Positions 50,539-62,934 of a DNA stretch of 64,000 nucleotides are shown piece after piece. Every line of letters begins with the position of its first letter. Position 1 is the stretch's first letter. A program made the position numbers and the translations under genes. This stretch comes from Psilocybe azurescens. Its lineage: Eukaryota; Basidiomycota; Agaricomycetes; Agaricales; Agrocybaceae. The notes below the pieces were generated by a model, which saw nothing but the letters and a program-made list of their open reading frames with translations, had not been told where the DNA came from and did no database searches. Location: assembly GCA_023853785.1 (NCBI GenBank), contig JAJIRX010000859.1:248001-312000 (forward strand), given 5' to 3'.

Positions 50539-50864
50539 ACTGTAGGCAACGAAGACACGCGAGACTAGTCTTGAAGGTTGATGGGGTAGAGTGAACAGCG
50601 TGAGAATAATTGCGTGGCCAGCTCAAAAGATTTGAACATGCTCGGAGCACGGACAAACAAAGACACCTGAAATACTTCCGACTAGCTGCGAGGCTCACTG
50701 CAGGCTTAGGGTTCATGTGCTCCATGTCAGTACTATACTACTATAATCTTGACATTACGCGCTCCCATTGCTTTTCACGAATTCAACTGCTAACATTACA
50801 TCGCGTTGTCGAAAGGATATTAGAAAGATGAATGGCTGGGCCATTCCATACATATGCAATGTAT
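50539..50864. other. Spacer: HP1 promoter and Y14 3' flank
   Basis: 326 bp between the HP1 start and the Y14 stop, same strand. It contains ttagggtt at 50706-50713 (AACCCTAA on the coding strand), a telobox-like element that in fungi can bind Tbf1-type factors. No coding exon. Confidence 0.4.
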
Positions 50865-51581
50865 TTATCTTTTTCGACTCGGACTGGCGCTACGTCCTCG
50901 AGCAGGTCTGCCCTTTTTGGGGCCAGAGGGTGGTGGCCGCACGAAAGCGTAATCGCATTGGAGTACTTGTTCGAGCAATGGTGTGCCCGATGCCCCATCA
51001 ATTGCGGCCTGGGCTTCTGTCATAGTCTCGTATTCCACCAGCGCATAACCCTAGCATTTGGAGCCGTCAGGTGAAGGCTATGTCTCTGGGTACTCGAACC
51101 ACGGACCTTCACGTAACCGGTTCGACGATCAAGATTGAGATGCAAGTTCTTAATCTCTCCAAACTCTGCAAACTTGTCTTGTACGTCTTCCTCTGTAGCT
51201 TCTTCATGAACATTAGTGACAAGAACGATCCATCCTTCTACAGCTGCGATCAACTTCAGTGCGAATCAAAAACAGGTGTGTCTAGAATGACGAACATCGT
51301 GCAGCCCTGGTATCGGAATCTTTGGTCTGTGTACTTTCTACACGATCGTAGGTTGGCTCTGCTGTTACGACCGCTTCAGTTCCTCCTAAAATGACCCCGT
51401 ATGAGCGACCTTCGACGCGTAAATACACTGAACTGATTTACCTGCCGAGTTTGCGAAACCTCTGCCCCTTCTTCTTACAGCGCCGCCTGACGCCACTGCG
51501 TTGGGAAATTATTAATGGTATTGTATAAATAGGAACCTGATAGAGCATACATTCGTCAATGTTCATCTCATCGTCGGACAT
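50865..51581 (-). CDS. Exon-junction-complex protein Y14 (RBM8A)
   Basis: RNA-binding partner of Mago in the exon junction complex, deposited on spliced mRNA in the nucleus. Five exons (minus): 51581-51551, 51495-51442, 51385-51296, 51243-51107 and 51050-50865. It starts [10 protein letters not shown] and has a short basic stretch (AVRRRGRGF). A single RRM opens [20 protein letters not shown], continues [19 protein letters not shown] with [20 protein letters not shown], and ends [17 protein letters not shown]. The tail is Arg/Ser-rich ([15 protein letters not shown]). These are textbook Y14 motifs, including VEGW and [11 protein letters not shown]. All exons are in frame. Introns use gtccgt and gttcgt donors, which are slightly unusual. 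The gene is head-to-head with the unknown gene at 52001. Confidence 0.95.
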
Positions 51582-52000
51582 CTTGGTCTATATTCGCGAA
51601 TGGTCAGAAAGTGAACAAGTGGTTGAACTGAAAGCTTAAGGGTGCGTGATGTAGTCGTCACAGGCCTAAAATCCAAAAAGAAAGGAGCCGGCCGGCAAGC
51701 AGGCCGTACTCCGACAACATAGTAATTATCATGAAACGTGATTCTGTCACAAGGGGGACTTAGACACATATTCCTTTTCATTTCATGTGCATACTTGGTG
51801 CATACAAGATTCAACTCGGATTCATGCGCATTTTCTTACAGAATATGTACCGATGCGAGTGGTACTCTGTAAGTTTTTTTAAGCTGTCAATTTATCTGCT
51901 TTAATGCAATCGGTTTGCAATTCGAATTGCGCAAGTCTAAAGATATTTTTAGCTGACTAAGTAACCTTCCCTTTCACCGCTTATTCACCGTACGGATACC
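51582..52000. other. Divergent promoter spacer
   Basis: 419 bp between the Y14 ATG (-) and the ATG at 52001 (+). No coding exon was identified and no clear TATA element. Confidence 0.35.
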
Positions 52001-53169
52001 ATGGAGAGACTTATGACTTCAGTCCACCCCTCAAGCGCTCAGAAAGAAGAATTAAACCAAAAGCTTCCCTTGACGTTTGTTGAACTGTCTTACCGACAGT
52101 GTTATTTTGATCCCGATCGCTCGCCAATTCCACGGGGACCAGTCAGTGCAAGTGGTGCCTGAACCTGTTTTCGCTCGTTTAAATCGTACCCTTCTAGAGT
52201 TGATCTCGGTAATATGTGGATCGTGAATCGCGATTCAAATATGGTCTTGACCGAACTCGATCATGGTATACTGATACAACGGTTTCAAGCTATTCGCACA
52301 CAAAAATCGAACGGACCGATTTCTCAATCAACCCTTTCAACTCTCCGCATATTAAAAGGAGGACGAATCTTCGTCGAAAAGAGTAGTTTTGTGGCATATC
52401 TCGACTTCACTACTTCGCTCTCACTTTCACTGTATTGACAAAATGCACGCAGTGCCACTCATCAACCACCCTTGCACACTATGCTGTCGACCCACTTCGA
52501 TGTGGTGTAGTCGATGCCAAAGTGCTTGGTATTGCTCTCCAGAACATATCAGTAGCGTTCGTTAGCATGGTCTCTCTCTATCACAACCTCTGATCCCAAT
52601 TCATACAGGACTGGCCCCGTCATCGCAGGGAGTGCATTCCGGCAGTGGGCCCCCACAGTTCATACAACGTCAATATGATCGCCACTCCACCGCCTGCTGA
52701 GCCACAATTTGTCACTGTATCGGCTATTTTATTCGCACCTGAGGAAGGTGCGTCACTGTCAACAGCCGTCCAGGTCCGTGCACATTGAACTGATATGTTT
52801 TCGGCAGAACGTCCACGAATTGTCAATATCAGTTGCCGTCCCTCCCCCAAAGCCTCTCAAGGCGTTTGCCCAATCCCTATGTTAGATTCTTATTTTGATG
52901 GAAACGAAATTTCGCATCTTGTTCTTACAGAAGGGTTAAATGGAGAACCTTTGCGATTCCCTCTTCACGTGTGGTATGCGCCGCAGCTATTAACGAAGGG
53001 CAGCCCCGTCAACCATTCCATATTCCATATTACTTCCGGGGCAGCCGATAAGCCGTGGTGTGGACCTGTTGTTGTCTTGAAGTTCAACGGATCTCGACGG
53101 CAAGGTTACGCAGACGCTGGTTCAAACGATCTTCCAGCCCTCTCAGCCTATTTCCTATCTTACAAGTAA
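52001..53169 (+). CDS. Unknown multi-exon protein (lineage-specific type)
   Basis: Unrecognised. Three open segments on the same strand look like exons of one gene. First, 52001-52153 (MERLMTSVHPSSAQKEELNQ ... LSYRQCYFDPDRSPIPRG, ending before a gtggtg donor). Second, about 52199-52438 (DLGNMWIVNRDSNMVLTELD). Third, part of 52795-53169 (RIVNISCRPSPKASQGVCPI ... ISHLVLTEGLNGEPLRFPLH, ADKPWCGPVVVLKFNGSRRQ, ending NDLPALSAYFLSYK). The C-terminal PWxGPVVVLKF...DLPALSAYF pattern reminds me of expanded hypothetical families in mushrooms without an assigned domain. Junction phases between segments were not solved, so boundaries are provisional. Confidence 0.45.
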
Positions 53170-54357
53170 AATTAGGACCTCCATCTGGTAAGTATTTTCT
53201 CACTGTCCCACCTTTTCTCAGATGCTAAAAGCAAAACTACCTTTCGAGTAGGTTATCTATCAACTTTTTAATTAGAATCTATTTTCCGCTGTTCTCTATA
53301 CGCTATCACTTACTACCCATTCATCACTATTCTGTAATTAATTGCTGTAGCATATCGCCTATATTGTGTTCTTTCGGCTTCTTAAATATCGTTTATTTTC
53401 CATTAACTTGAATTGTAGAATTGTATAGAATCATTATTTATCAGTTTTACCGTAGTCCAGGTTCTGACAATAAATTAGAGACCTTTCGAGGTACTGTGCA
53501 TTTGCAACAAACACCAGAGGAAGTGAGTTTCAACTTTCAAGAAATATACGTCTATTGAGGTGAAAAAGTAAGATGCTTAGCGCTTCACGGGCTCTTGTCT
53601 TTGGGTCTCAAATTGGTATATCAATGAGCACCATCCATATGCTACACAACGGTAACCGAGAAGGATTCCGCCAGAATGATATTGAATCATGAACTTATGG
53701 ATCATGATGGTGCCCATGCCGATCCTACACTTTTAGCGGAACAGCGCAGTTGTTTGATGTTTGCCATGCATTTAGAACGCCTTCCTTTGGCATCGATCCC
53801 CCGCGCCAGGGTTGTCCTCGATACGACTGAATGGCGGCAAGGAGATCATTGTAATAGGTGAGAGCCGTCTGGGCAACAATGAGTCAGAGGCATAACATAA
53901 TAAATCGAGAACTCGGAATACCGCGACAAAGCGCTCCGAAGGTTTTCCCAGCCCAAGTCGACGAGGTTGAGAATGATCTGCCCGTACGGATGCCGGAGCG
54001 CGCCTTGTGCGCGTCTAATTCGACGGCAGCACAGAGTTGCGGGCGCTAGCGCTCAAAAGGACCTTCAAAGTTGGTATTGATTTTCTTCAGTTCATTTGTC
54101 GAAATTTGCTCAGACATAGTCTCCGCAAAGGTACTCTGAATTTGCTTAGTTTTGGACAGACAACTGGTGTCGCCGCCGTAATGTGGTGAGATGCTAGCTT
54201 GTTGATAAGTAAAAAAATAAAAAAGATGAAAATCAATATTTAGTGTGTGACTATCCCCTAACCCTAAGATATCACCTATTCCAAACCCTAACCTCAATCA
54301 TACCATACTGAACACTACTAGTGGTTTCTGGAAAGAAAAGTCCAGTTCAAAGCCACC
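53170..54357. other. Intergenic with telomere-like motifs before RRP4
   Basis: About 1.2 kb without a gene. Near its right end there are two telomeric-type motifs, cccctaaccctaa (54255-54267) and aaaccctaacc (54283-54293), within 103 bp of the RRP4 ATG. Short frames at 53676-54049 and 54046-54297 show no features. Confidence 0.5.
54255..54293. promoter_or_regulatory. Telobox-like pair upstream of RRP4
   Basis: cccctaaccctaa (54255-54267) and aaaccctaacc (54283-54293) match the TTAGGG repeat in reverse complement. They sit 65-103 bp before the RRP4 start. Telobox elements are established promoter features of translation and RNA-processing genes in several eukaryotes. A regulatory role here is inferred from position only. 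Confidence 0.45.
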
Positions 54358-55660
54358 ATGATATCCTTTACTTCGTTTCCTTCAAGGTTCCAAGAGACGA
54401 AATACGAGAAAACAAGCCAATATGGCGATTTGAAAAAAGACCTTATGGTCGTTGATGACGAAGATTTCGAGTCTCAAGGATCTAAACTGACTTGCCCCGG
54501 AGAATCGTTGACTTCTTCACATACCTACATGCGGTACGGATCTATTTTTTGTAAACCCTGAATGACACTCCTGAATCTGAACGAAACAGAGGCCATGGAA
54601 CATACGTTGATAATGAGGAAGTCATCGCTTCTGTGGCTGGAACTATTGAACGCGTAAATAAGTTGATCACCGTCCGGGCTATCCGAAGTCGGTGAGAACA
54701 CAGTTCCAACTACTCTGGCTGCTAACTCATACTAGTCTGGATACCCTCAGGTATAATCCCGAAGTAGGGGATCTTGTTGTAGGAAGGATAACGGAAGTAC
54801 GATGTCCGATTCTGTTTGGAACTACCGGATTCCGGTCCTTAACATCTTCAATCGGTAGGTTCAACCTCGAAGATGGAAAGTCGATGCGCATTCAAGACAG
54901 GATGCTGTTCTCATGTTATCTTCTGTAAATTTGCCTGGTGGCGTACAAGTGAGTTCGTTTGTATGACCGTTCTTTTTTTCAAATTGACAGTTTGCTTTCG
55001 TATGGAATCTCACGTAGCGGCGTAAATTGGAAAGCGATGAACTTCAGATGCGTGGTTTCTTCGAGGAAGGGGACTTGTTGGTCGCGGAAGTTCAGGCTTT
55101 CTTCTCGGATGGTGCCATGTCCCTCCATACACGATCTTTGAAATACGGGAAGGTGCCGAATACTGCTGCTATATCAACGGAAGTTCTGACCGTCCTCCGA
55201 AATAGTTGCGAAATGGTCAACTAGTTGTGGTCCCCCCATACTAGTGCGCCGTCTGAAGTCCCACTTCCTGACATTACCCTGTGGCGTAGATCTTATACTT
55301 GGACTAAATGGTTATATCTGGGTAAGCAAACACGTAAAAGAAAACGAACAAGAGGGAGAGGAAGGGTTTGATGCTGAGGCAGTGTACTCCAACGTAAACG
55401 ATGTAGGGGTTCCATTTGAAATCAACTGTATCAATTCTGATGATTCCCATCCGCACCAGGAAATCAATGAACCGACAAGGACGGCGATCTCAAGAGTGAC
55501 ACACATAATTCGCGTCCTAACCTCTCACTTTATCCCACTCTCCGACACGTTATTGCTGGAAGCATACGAGTGGACCGTGGAGCATGAAAGCGATGTTAAG
55601 GATCTGCTCCAGCAGGATTTTGGCGACGCCTTAGTTGAATCTGTCATATCTGGGAGATGA
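54358..55660 (+). CDS. RRP4: Exosome subunit Rrp4, one-base frameshift in last exon
   Basis: S1/KH cap subunit of the RNA exosome, acting in 3'-5' RNA processing and decay in nucleus and cytoplasm. Six exons: 54358-54533, 54590-54691, 54751-54796, 54859-54948, 55018-55152 and 55206-55660. Hallmarks: [55 protein letters not shown] (S1 domain), then [40 protein letters not shown] and [18 protein letters not shown]. In the last exon [11 protein letters not shown] should be followed by [20 protein letters not shown] (KH region), but six C at 55232-55237 stand where seven are needed; the frame then closes on TAG. The C-terminal part ([20 protein letters not shown] to the TGA at 55658) is open. ATG 54358 has a good context (agccaccatg). 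Identity is certain. Confidence 0.95.
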
Positions 55661-55767
55661 ATAAAATTATATAGATTTACATGAATTTTAGTTTGCATCT
55701 ACCTCGGCGAGTTCCCATATATATAAATGTAAAACAGCGTAAAATGTACACACCTTCGCGGTCCAGT

Positions 55768-56313
55768 TCAATCCTCGTCTCCTTCACTTTCTTCCTCCTC
55801 CTCCTCCTCCTCATCATCATCTTCTTCTTCGAAATCCTCGTGGTTATTTTCGTCATTCTCTTCTTCTTCATCCTCCTCGTTCTCCTCGTTGATTAAGTCT
55901 TGCTGAGCCTGAGGAGCATAAGGTTGTTGTTGTCCTTGTGGATTGTGATTTGACGCGCCGCTAGCCATCTTACGAGCTTGAATTGCTCTTCTTGCTTCCT
56001 CTTTATTCTCGTCTACTGGGAGCAAATCATTGAGACCGAGGTCGCGCCAACGAAGTGAACCATTAACCCCGCCACCAGAATAGCCCATGTCCTCAAACAA
56101 AGCGCGTGATGTTGGGTCGTATCCGGGTCGAGGTTTAGAAGAGGGATGCTTTATATGAGTTGGGTTCCCGTATGGATATGAAGGATGCACCTGTGAAGGT
56201 AGCACTATAGTCAAACCGTCAATTTAGATAAAGAAATTTAGAAAAACGACACTACTGTCTGAATCGTCGGGATTGGGAGGAACCATATGTGACGGTATAT
56301 CAAGGTCTGCCAT
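55768..56313 (-). CDS. Small acidic unknown protein
   Basis: Two exons (minus): 56313-56256 and 56204-55768, joined in frame to MADLDIPSHMVPPNPDDSDM then LPSQVHPSYPYGNPTH. The middle contains GYDPTSRALFEDMGYSGGGV and LRWRDLGLNDLLPVDENKEE, with a helical KEEARRAIQARKM. A Gln/Pro-rich link leads to a C-terminal tail of about 40 residues made almost only of Glu and Asp with a few Asn and Ser, ending GDED. I do not recognise the family. The all-acid tail is typical of nuclear chaperone-like or scaffold proteins, but that is weak evidence. The gene is convergent with RRP4, only 107 bp between the stops. Confidence 0.6.
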
Positions 56314-59159
56314 GACTTGGTAAGACGGACAATAATGAGGTTTAATTCCGAGCAGCCGCACCGTCGTCGGATAATTCCCCTGACATGTATTCACTGGTAT
56401 CAATTGTATCAAGAACAAGAAGGTCATTGCGAGTCATATGTAGATAGCAATATGTAAGATCCTGTAATTATTGGGATAAATAAGCATTACAGAGCTGATT
56501 TGAATATATACTTTGCTGACCGTCATTGTATTGTGTTCAAAGGTCGACTTCAAGGTTCTAGTTCAAGTGGCTTACGGCGGCGCGATACTGATTGTTCTTT
56601 GCCTCGTGACTCAGGCGAGCCGTATTCGGCATTGCTTCCCGGCACACTCGGCGCTTAATTGGGTTGAATCGGGGTCGAGTGCAAATAAACTTAACGGAAG
56701 CCAAATTGTTAAACGTTTAAATGCTACATATAACATTCATGGAGGGCATCCACTGGCATGCGCGTCGCATACGACCTATGCTGACTAGTGTCTCTTTTGT
56801 CTGCGACAAACCGCCAGCAATTCTAATACTGATGATACGTACTAGAAACTTTCAAGTGTAAGCATTCATTTCACCACTTCATACCAAGTAATAAGCCAAA
56901 GTGAAGCATAAAGAATGCTCTTCGGTCCTTCAATTTTGCTTTCTTAGCAAACTCCGAGAGATACCAAATAGAGAGGCTGACAAGCGGCTCACCAATGACA
57001 CTGAATGTATCTTCAAGGATCCGGTGGTGAAAACCTGGCGTCACCAGGCTCACTGAGAGTCACTCGGAGAATGACAGGACCACAATATATCGATAGAACG
57101 AGTGAGTGGGCTACAGGTGTGTATGGTGCATAATGTGTAAGAGAGAAGTCGGTGTCGAAGGAATGGGTTGGGGATCGCGGTCACGTGTACGTAAATGTAG
57201 AAGATAAGATAATACGGAAAGGGGCTGTGGTAAGACTGGGGCGCCAGGCTTACAGGTGGGTCCAGTTCTACTCCTTTGCTAAGTCGGGAGCTCCATTCGC
57301 AGAAACAATGACCGGCCCAATATGAGCCGTCTTCTCTGAGCAGGAGAATCTCTTAGACGAGTATCTATTGAATGGTTTGTCGAATGCCATTTAATAAACG
57401 CCGGTATCGATTCATCTCATGATCTCCATCCGAAGGCCACCGTTGCGAGCATAGCCCCTCTCAATCAACTACTTATATCCCATGCTTTTTGGAGTTGTGG
57501 ACACTTACGACACAAACAGAACGGCCGTTAGCTGTGGAATGACTCCGACGTCCAAGGTAACGGGGCCCGATGATATGGTGCCAACTTTGATTAAGCTAGC
57601 TCCAGCTTCCTACAAACATTGCGAAAAAGAATAGGAAACCAGCTGTAATATACGCACTGAGTTTGTTTGCAACTATATTTTCAAAACCCCGATGATGAGC
57701 TCTTGACCAAGGATTTATCAGTAAAAACTGCGCAGTGGGTGAGTTTCTCATCTTCTCTGTCGAAGCACATGCATCACCGTCCACTTAATCGTACAAGAGA
57801 CAAACTGAAATGGAAGCTGAACATCTCGATGTAATCTCATCTGTTCATTTATCTAGATCTGTAAGAGTATGGCAAACCCATCCTGCCAGGCTGCCAGGGT
57901 CCATACTAGTCCTCCCATCTGTCAGTGACTTACACAGGTCTCCTGACTGAGATATCGATGCATAAAACTACCAAACGAATAAAAATTAGATAGGAACCAC
58001 TCTGGGTGCCTATCATTGAAGGCTTTATATAAACCGTGTGGGAGGTTTTGAAGCGATAAGGTACTTTGAACCCTCTTTATGAGCAATGATCTGAAATGTG
58101 ATGTCTAGAAGAACTTTTTCTGTGCTACATTTAATGACATAGTATTGTTTTCTATTCTTAACATAATGACAAAAATCAATTAGCGTTTTCCTATTTTCAG
58201 AAATGTCTAGATCTTGGTCCGACGTAGTTCTTGTTTTCAAACTATGTCGTTGAGCTTTATTGGTCACAAGTCATGGTACGCGCACTCATTGTTCAGTTTT
58301 AGGGAGTTTCGTGGCTCACGATGACCCAATCTGTCATTCTATTTAACATATATTTGCAGCGTGTGGAAACTCGATACGATGTATGGAGCGAGCCCTCCCC
58401 ATGTCACCTTCCATGCCGTATGCGTGGTGTACGGATATTCACTTCAGTGACTCGATGGCTCTTGTGTAGATACATTCCTGACCATTCCTGAGACGATGCA
58501 TACATTTAGCTCTCCAGGTATGGAAACCAGAAGGCTGAACTCATTCTGACATATATGTCACCGACAAAGAAGGCACCTTTGGCCCGGGCTGTTCAATCCC
58601 TGATCTCATGATCTTTTGTCAGTGATGCTACTCAAGACAATCGATTGTTTGTTATAGATAACATGTAACTCACATTGCTCTATCTTACTCAGGACCTTAT
58701 AAATCAGGGGTATGTCGTATGATTGACTGGTTGACCTTGACTGATATACGTCCACCTGCCTCAAATGATCAGCTGGATATTTCTTACCCTCTTGTGACTT
58801 TCATGAACAAGCAGATTAAATTATATGCCTCCTCTTACTACTCTTCAGTCTCGGAATTTTTTGGTCAAAATATGAGTGGTCGTGTGGTCTTTACTGAAAG
58901 CATCTGTTTTATTTTTATCCCGTCTATGTGGCGCAAAATGGACGAGTATCACAATTACCGTTTTGGACCAATAACCTATTTGATTTAGCGATGGATTTAA
59001 TAATTCTAAGTCATGATGACCATTTCGAATTTGATAACTCGCTGGCAACATACCGTGCGTAACGACTGTAAACCGAGACTCGCTTGATTATTCACACTGG
59101 GTTTATTAGAGTAACAGAAAATGTCCGAAGCTTGTACAAAAACTGCTCTAACTTGGATC
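56314..59159. other. Gene-poor interval
   Basis: About 2.8 kb with no supported gene. Frames are at most ~90 codons and unremarkable. It contains the promoter of the acidic protein gene at its left end and the 3' flank of the sedolisin at its right end. Confidence 0.4.
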
Positions 59160-61551
59160 TCAAACCAGCTTCTGCAACTTTAAGAAGTCAGGAGTACCGA
59201 GTCCAGTGACCTGTATTTTCAATTGCGGTCAGAATACTTCCGAAGGCATGAGTGAATAATCACTTACAGGATCCCAGCCCTTTCCAGCGGTGAATCCTTT
59301 TCGAACATTCGGTTCAGCATGCGTCTCATTGTAAAGAGAAAGCAGACGTTACCTGTGCTGCCACATCCTGGGTTGGAACCAGAGGTAATATCATTGAAGC
59401 CAGATGCTGCGGTAGAGTATATCAGGGGGTTGATGAAGCCCAGTGCGGTTTTACCCTGAGAGATTCGGAAGTCATTCAAAAGGGAGAAGATTGCAGCTAC
59501 AGTCTTCAGAAAGGTTCAGTCAACTAATTCATGAGAGATGTTTCACTACGACATACCGGGGAGCTAGCGCTGGTTCCCGCGACGGACTGGACCCTTCCGC
59601 CAATAACGACCTGGAACCCCTGGCCTTGAGCGGAGACATCGGGATAAGCGCGCCCGGTTTTGCTACAAGTCATAAACTGAGTCACTGCGTCGACTGCTGC
59701 TTTTAATTACTACTGACTTGAATAAACCGGAGAGTTTAGTTCCAAGACCATTAACAAAAGTATTGACAGCTGTGGTCTGATACGAAGGGGTGGGGAAGTA
59801 TCGAGAGAATCCTCCGCCAGAGAAACTGATAGCAACTTCTGGGTTGATCCTGGTAGTGGCGCCGACAGCAGTCACAAAAGGGCATCTGCACCAGAATAAT
59901 TAACGTCATGAATGTCAAATAACAGCACGTCAGTGATTCTGCTCACGATGCCGGAAACGCTGGTTGAAATAGAACCGTGTTTTTGCCATCATTTGTCTTG
60001 CAGTCGCCTCCTCCAACGCTGTCGTATGGCACTGTATTAGAATGACCGATGAAATATATAGTAGACTGGTAACGTACCCCTCATCACCGCTTGAGTAGAA
60101 GACTGTTGTTCCAAGAGTTCCTAGTGTAGCAAGCATATTACAGACTTTTGTCGCATAGTCTAAAGGAACCTATTGGAACTATGAGGCAGGAGTATTAGAA
60201 AAATCACTTTGATCTCACAGTTTGTTCGTCATCGCCGTAAGATGTGGTCAGGGTCTGGGGGATAGTTTTCTGCTCTAACAAGAAGGTCAAGAAATCAAGG
60301 TAAGGCTCGTTTGTATTGGTGGTAGTGAAGCTGTCTGGAGTAAACGGGGAGTTCCTGCAGTACTAGACAATAAAGCATTTGTTTGGGAGTTGGGCCCAGA
60401 TTTATTTCAAAAGGCATTACCTGTAGTAGATATTGGGGGTCGGAAACGAGATACCGGTCGTGTACTGGATATCCAAATTGGCCTAGGGGATCGATGCAGT
60501 TAGGGTGCCTTTCCATGACATCCAGAAGGAACAATCTTACTTCAGTACCGGGTTGGTTCTGATTATTACCACCTCCGTTAACCTGAATAATGGAAAATGA
60601 CGATCCTAAGGCGTCTGTTCGGAACTTGGTGAAGAACGTCTACGTGCCAAGATGGTTCAAAATATGTGCAGATAGGTCATAGAGATCCACAAAAGATCTA
60701 AATGGGCACATACCTGAAGATCTGCGATATTGGCAAACTCTTCGAGATAACCGGCCACACCCAGCTTGTTCGTAGCTGCTGCTTGTGGAACGTAGGTGGA
60801 AGTGTTGTATAGATCTCGCAGACATGTAGGTGTAATTGTGTTAACACAGCTGGAGGGAACGGCGGCGTTTGATCCGGGTACTAATGCTTCTTCATCACTG
60901 ACAGGCTTGACGTCGGGCTGCAAGAAGCTTGTCTTTCGCATGCTACGGAGCGTCCCAAAATAGGTGGTAGGAGCAACAACATCAATATGTGAATGAAGCT
61001 CCTGTGGGAGAGAGTAACTGAGAGTGCGGATGACTTGCTCGCCAGAAGGTCCGTGCTGATAGACGTTGTATTTGGTATTTAGCATACGCTCGGCTTGTTC
61101 GACGGAGACGCGAAGGGTAATCCAATCACCAGCCTTAGAGCGCTGTGTCTTCGAAGTGTCAATCCCATGGAAGGCCAGCCACTCATCAACAGCTCCAAGA
61201 GAGTCAGGATGAGGAGCCAAGAAAGATTCTACTTCCTCCTTTGTCAAATGTTGCGCGTATCTGTAGGTATGTTGGTTTTATTATAAGCAAAACGCCAGAG
61301 ACGACAACGAACCTCGAGTGAGCCGGGTCACTAGTCTCCATCAAGTTGGCAATGAGATCATCCATGCCGTGCTGCTTCAGACCAAGCTTCAGGTCAAAAA
61401 TGACATTCGGGGCCGCCGATCCTTTGAGTTGCCACCCATTGGGAATCCCAACCCAGGAGTGTTTCTCAGCAACATCGTCCCATCGGCGAGAAAGTGCTTT
61501 GGAGGTAGCCAGCTGGGCAACGCCCAGGAGTAAAATGGAAGACCACAGCAT
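59160..61551 (-). CDS. Sedolisin (S53), secreted tripeptidyl-peptidase type
   Basis: Secreted acid serine-carboxyl protease that removes tripeptides from N-termini at low pH. Signal peptide MLWSSILLLGVAQLATSKAL, then a pro-kumamolisin domain (WQLKGSAAPNVIFDLKLGLK; YAQHLTKEEVESFLAPHPDS; VEQAERMLNTKYNVYQH). Catalytic residues: Glu and Asp in GTEANLDIQYT and Ser in SVAGTSASSPTVAAIFSLL. The oxyanion Asp lies in SSGDEG, VGGGDCKTNDG. The Ca-binding C-terminal segment is FNDITSGSNPGCG, then GKGWDPVTGLGTPDFLKLQK. About ten exons join without any frame problem, and acceptor choice was settled by the conserved motifs (for example tactgcag before NSPFTPDSF). The protein ends KLQKLV, TGA at 59160. A TATA-like box lies ~75 bp upstream. 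Apparently functional. Confidence 0.94.
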
Positions 61552-62934
61552 TGAAGAGAAGAAACTCCAATGTCGACAGCTGGGGGTGAGGGAGAAGCTC
61601 GAGCACCCATTCTGCCACGTCCTTATTTATATCGTTGTTCATGCTTCCCGAATAGAAGATCGTCGAGTATGATCATCCTTATCTTCCATAGACGCATGGA
61701 CAGCAATTATGGTCTGGGGAAACACATGAAGCTAGAAGATCCCCCCTGCGGTGATGCCGATGAACAGGAGAATCGCAGGTCGAAAGAATGCAGCAGGTAC
61801 GCATGGCCAACCCAAAAAGACAACCGGAACCACCGGTATTGCGTCTCGAGCCAGGTTGCCCACCCTACTAGAAATAATCCGTGTCCGTTAATGGACTAAT
61901 ACTGCTCGTGCACGGATAATAAACAACGTTGCGATGCAATCCAGTGTGAAGGTGAGGTGCTAAAAATAGATCATCCATGTGCTAATTTCGATGAAATGTC
62001 GACGAATTCATAAGTATGATTTGTGTGTATCCTGGTTTCCGTCTCCCCGTTTAATATATCTGAGTGTTCATGCGAGTGCATTTAGACATCATGTGCATCT
62101 CGGACTTCTACCAGTATGACTGATACCCGGCATCGCACCACTGAACGGACGCTGTCATTACGCCTGAGAAAGATGTAGTGGGTAAATCTGGGAGTAGAGT
62201 GGTTCTGTTTTATGTGCATGTGTTAGTGAGATTCTTTGCTGCTTCGATCTTATGGTTAAGGTATGCTTCGTTGATAATCAATAGAGATAATTGTGCCAGA
62301 ATATCGCCATTATGCTCACAGAATCCGGTTGTGTAGAGGGTCACCCGGGCCAAGGTGTCTCCAAATTCAGGGGAATTTAGACTGGACTGATCACGTAAAC
62401 GATAATCGCTTCTTTGTGGTTGCTACTTCCATACAGTTACATTGAAGGTGAGGATCTTCCTGCCTTCAAACCGGCCCTCAAACTCGACCCGTGGTGTCGT
62501 TCCAATGGCAGCATGGTCACCGACATATCATCGAATACCGAACACGAACTATTCCGTGTTTCCCACCTGGCGTCTTCGGAGAACCTGTCTTCTGAACTCT
62601 CAGATGAGCTGATTTCTTGACCGTCATTGAAACATCATAGGTGAGTCAAGTCATTCTCCGATATAATGAATGCTTCAGACCAGGACTAGATAGAGGCACG
62701 ATGATGAGAACGAAGGCCGATTATGTTCTGGATGTCCTGGATACTCTTTCGAAAGTTGATTCGCAAAGCTGAGTGAAAACATTGATCAAGGCTACCCGAA
62801 GGTTTGCACGTGGCCACACTTGAATAGTTGAGTAGTTATCAGAACGATCGGTTCGAATTTCGAAAGGACAGCAAATGTTAAGAGTAAATAACTATGAATA
62901 ATTCTCCTGCACACACCGATCCGGCGATCCTGTA
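61552..62934. other. Intergenic: sedolisin promoter and downstream flank
   Basis: About 1.4 kb between the sedolisin start and the stop of the DUF6593-like gene (both minus). Apart from the TATA-like box no motif was recognised. Small frames (for example 62414-62620) look non-coding. Confidence 0.4.
61624..61632 (-). promoter_or_regulatory. TATA-like box of the sedolisin gene
   Basis: On the coding (minus) strand the sequence is atataaata, about 75 bp before the ATG at 61551, a normal distance for a fungal TATA box of a strongly regulated secreted enzyme. Confidence 0.5.

Noticed and set aside
54255..54293. Interstitial telomere, hence chromosome end or fusion
   Set aside because: Only two or three degenerate CCCTAA units; too few for a telomere, more like promoter motifs.
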